Source: Nitzschia sp. pyKryTriq1 (Eukaryota; Bacillariophyta; Bacillariophyceae; Bacillariales; Bacillariaceae). Taken from it: a stretch of DNA of 64,000 bases. Where the stretch lies: assembly GCA_956465555.1 (NCBI GenBank), contig OY101115.1, positions 3,286,001-3,350,000 of the forward strand, given 5' to 3'. Under the pieces are notes generated by a model. It made no database searches. It was not told the origin of the DNA and was given only the letters and a program-made list of their open reading frames with translations. Both the position numbers and the translations under genes were made by a program. This document shows, piece by piece, positions 63,985 to 64,000 of the stretch (positions within the stretch are counted from its first letter, which is position 1; every line of letters starts with the position of its first letter).

Positions 63985-64000
63985 GTTAAAATAGAGTTTC

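Overview
The window is nuclear DNA of a photosynthetic stramenopile, most likely a diatom. The evidence is compact genes with zero to two short GT-AG introns (64-147 bp), a Mg-protoporphyrin methyltransferase whose presequence ends in the SSA/F cleavage motif of secondary-plastid targeting, and eukaryotic housekeeping genes: PP1, cyclin H, CCT-delta and an ACAP-type ArfGAP. The species cannot be fixed from sequence alone. Intergenic DNA is rich in GTAC, and the palindrome TACCGGTA recurs far more often than chance would allow. No tRNA, rRNA or CRISPR was found.

Layout. 1-2520 (-): 5'-part of a MadBub/Mad3 spindle-checkpoint gene. 3781-4969 (-): PP1. 6233-8512 (+): RING-H2 membrane protein, convergent with 8622-10715 (-), a PrsW-like intramembrane protease. 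12285-12716 (-): small conserved-looking protein. 14555-15730 (+): cyclin H. 16092-17723 (+): soluble-type fumarate reductase. 18293-19651 (+): a GER-repeat membrane protein, convergent with 19800-21743 (-), a probably plastid coiled-coil protein. 22446-24182 (+): CCT4. 24710-27505 (-): GAF hybrid histidine kinase. 28856-29271 (-): dead Pif1/Helitron-type helicase fragment. 29749-31789 (-): SNF2 ATPase. 32445-33725 (-): split LRAT-domain protein. 34355-34699 (+): potato-inhibitor-I protein. 34945-36873 (-): threonine deaminase. 37969-38937 (-): pantothenate synthetase. 39913-41163 (+): type II membrane protein. 41315-42760 (-): granulin-like plus alpha/beta-hydrolase protein. 42969-43840 (-): ChlM. 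44494-46686 (+): parvulin-MiaB fusion. 46928-47819 (-): SHAQKYF-class MYB. 48820-51641 and 53703-55913 (+): two low-complexity proteins of unknown function. 56053-58764 (-): ACAP ArfGAP. 59725-62136 (-): RING-CH plus MYND membrane protein. 63232-63984 (-): Tim17-family protein.

The genes do not form one pathway; this is ordinary mixed eukaryotic gene order. Partial themes are cell-cycle control (MadBub, PP1, cyclin H), proteostasis (two RING-type membrane proteins, PrsW-like protease, CCT4, protease inhibitor) and chloroplast or branched-chain/CoA metabolism (ChlM, threonine deaminase, PanC).

Most notable are six ABBA-type motifs around a second KEN box in the checkpoint protein, the parvulin-MiaB fusion, the RING-CH domain split by about 95 residues and joined to MYND, an LRAT domain split by about 250 residues, the dispersed inverted repeat at 52.2-52.5 kb with a single-arm relative at 11.7 kb, and the TACCGGTA palindrome family.
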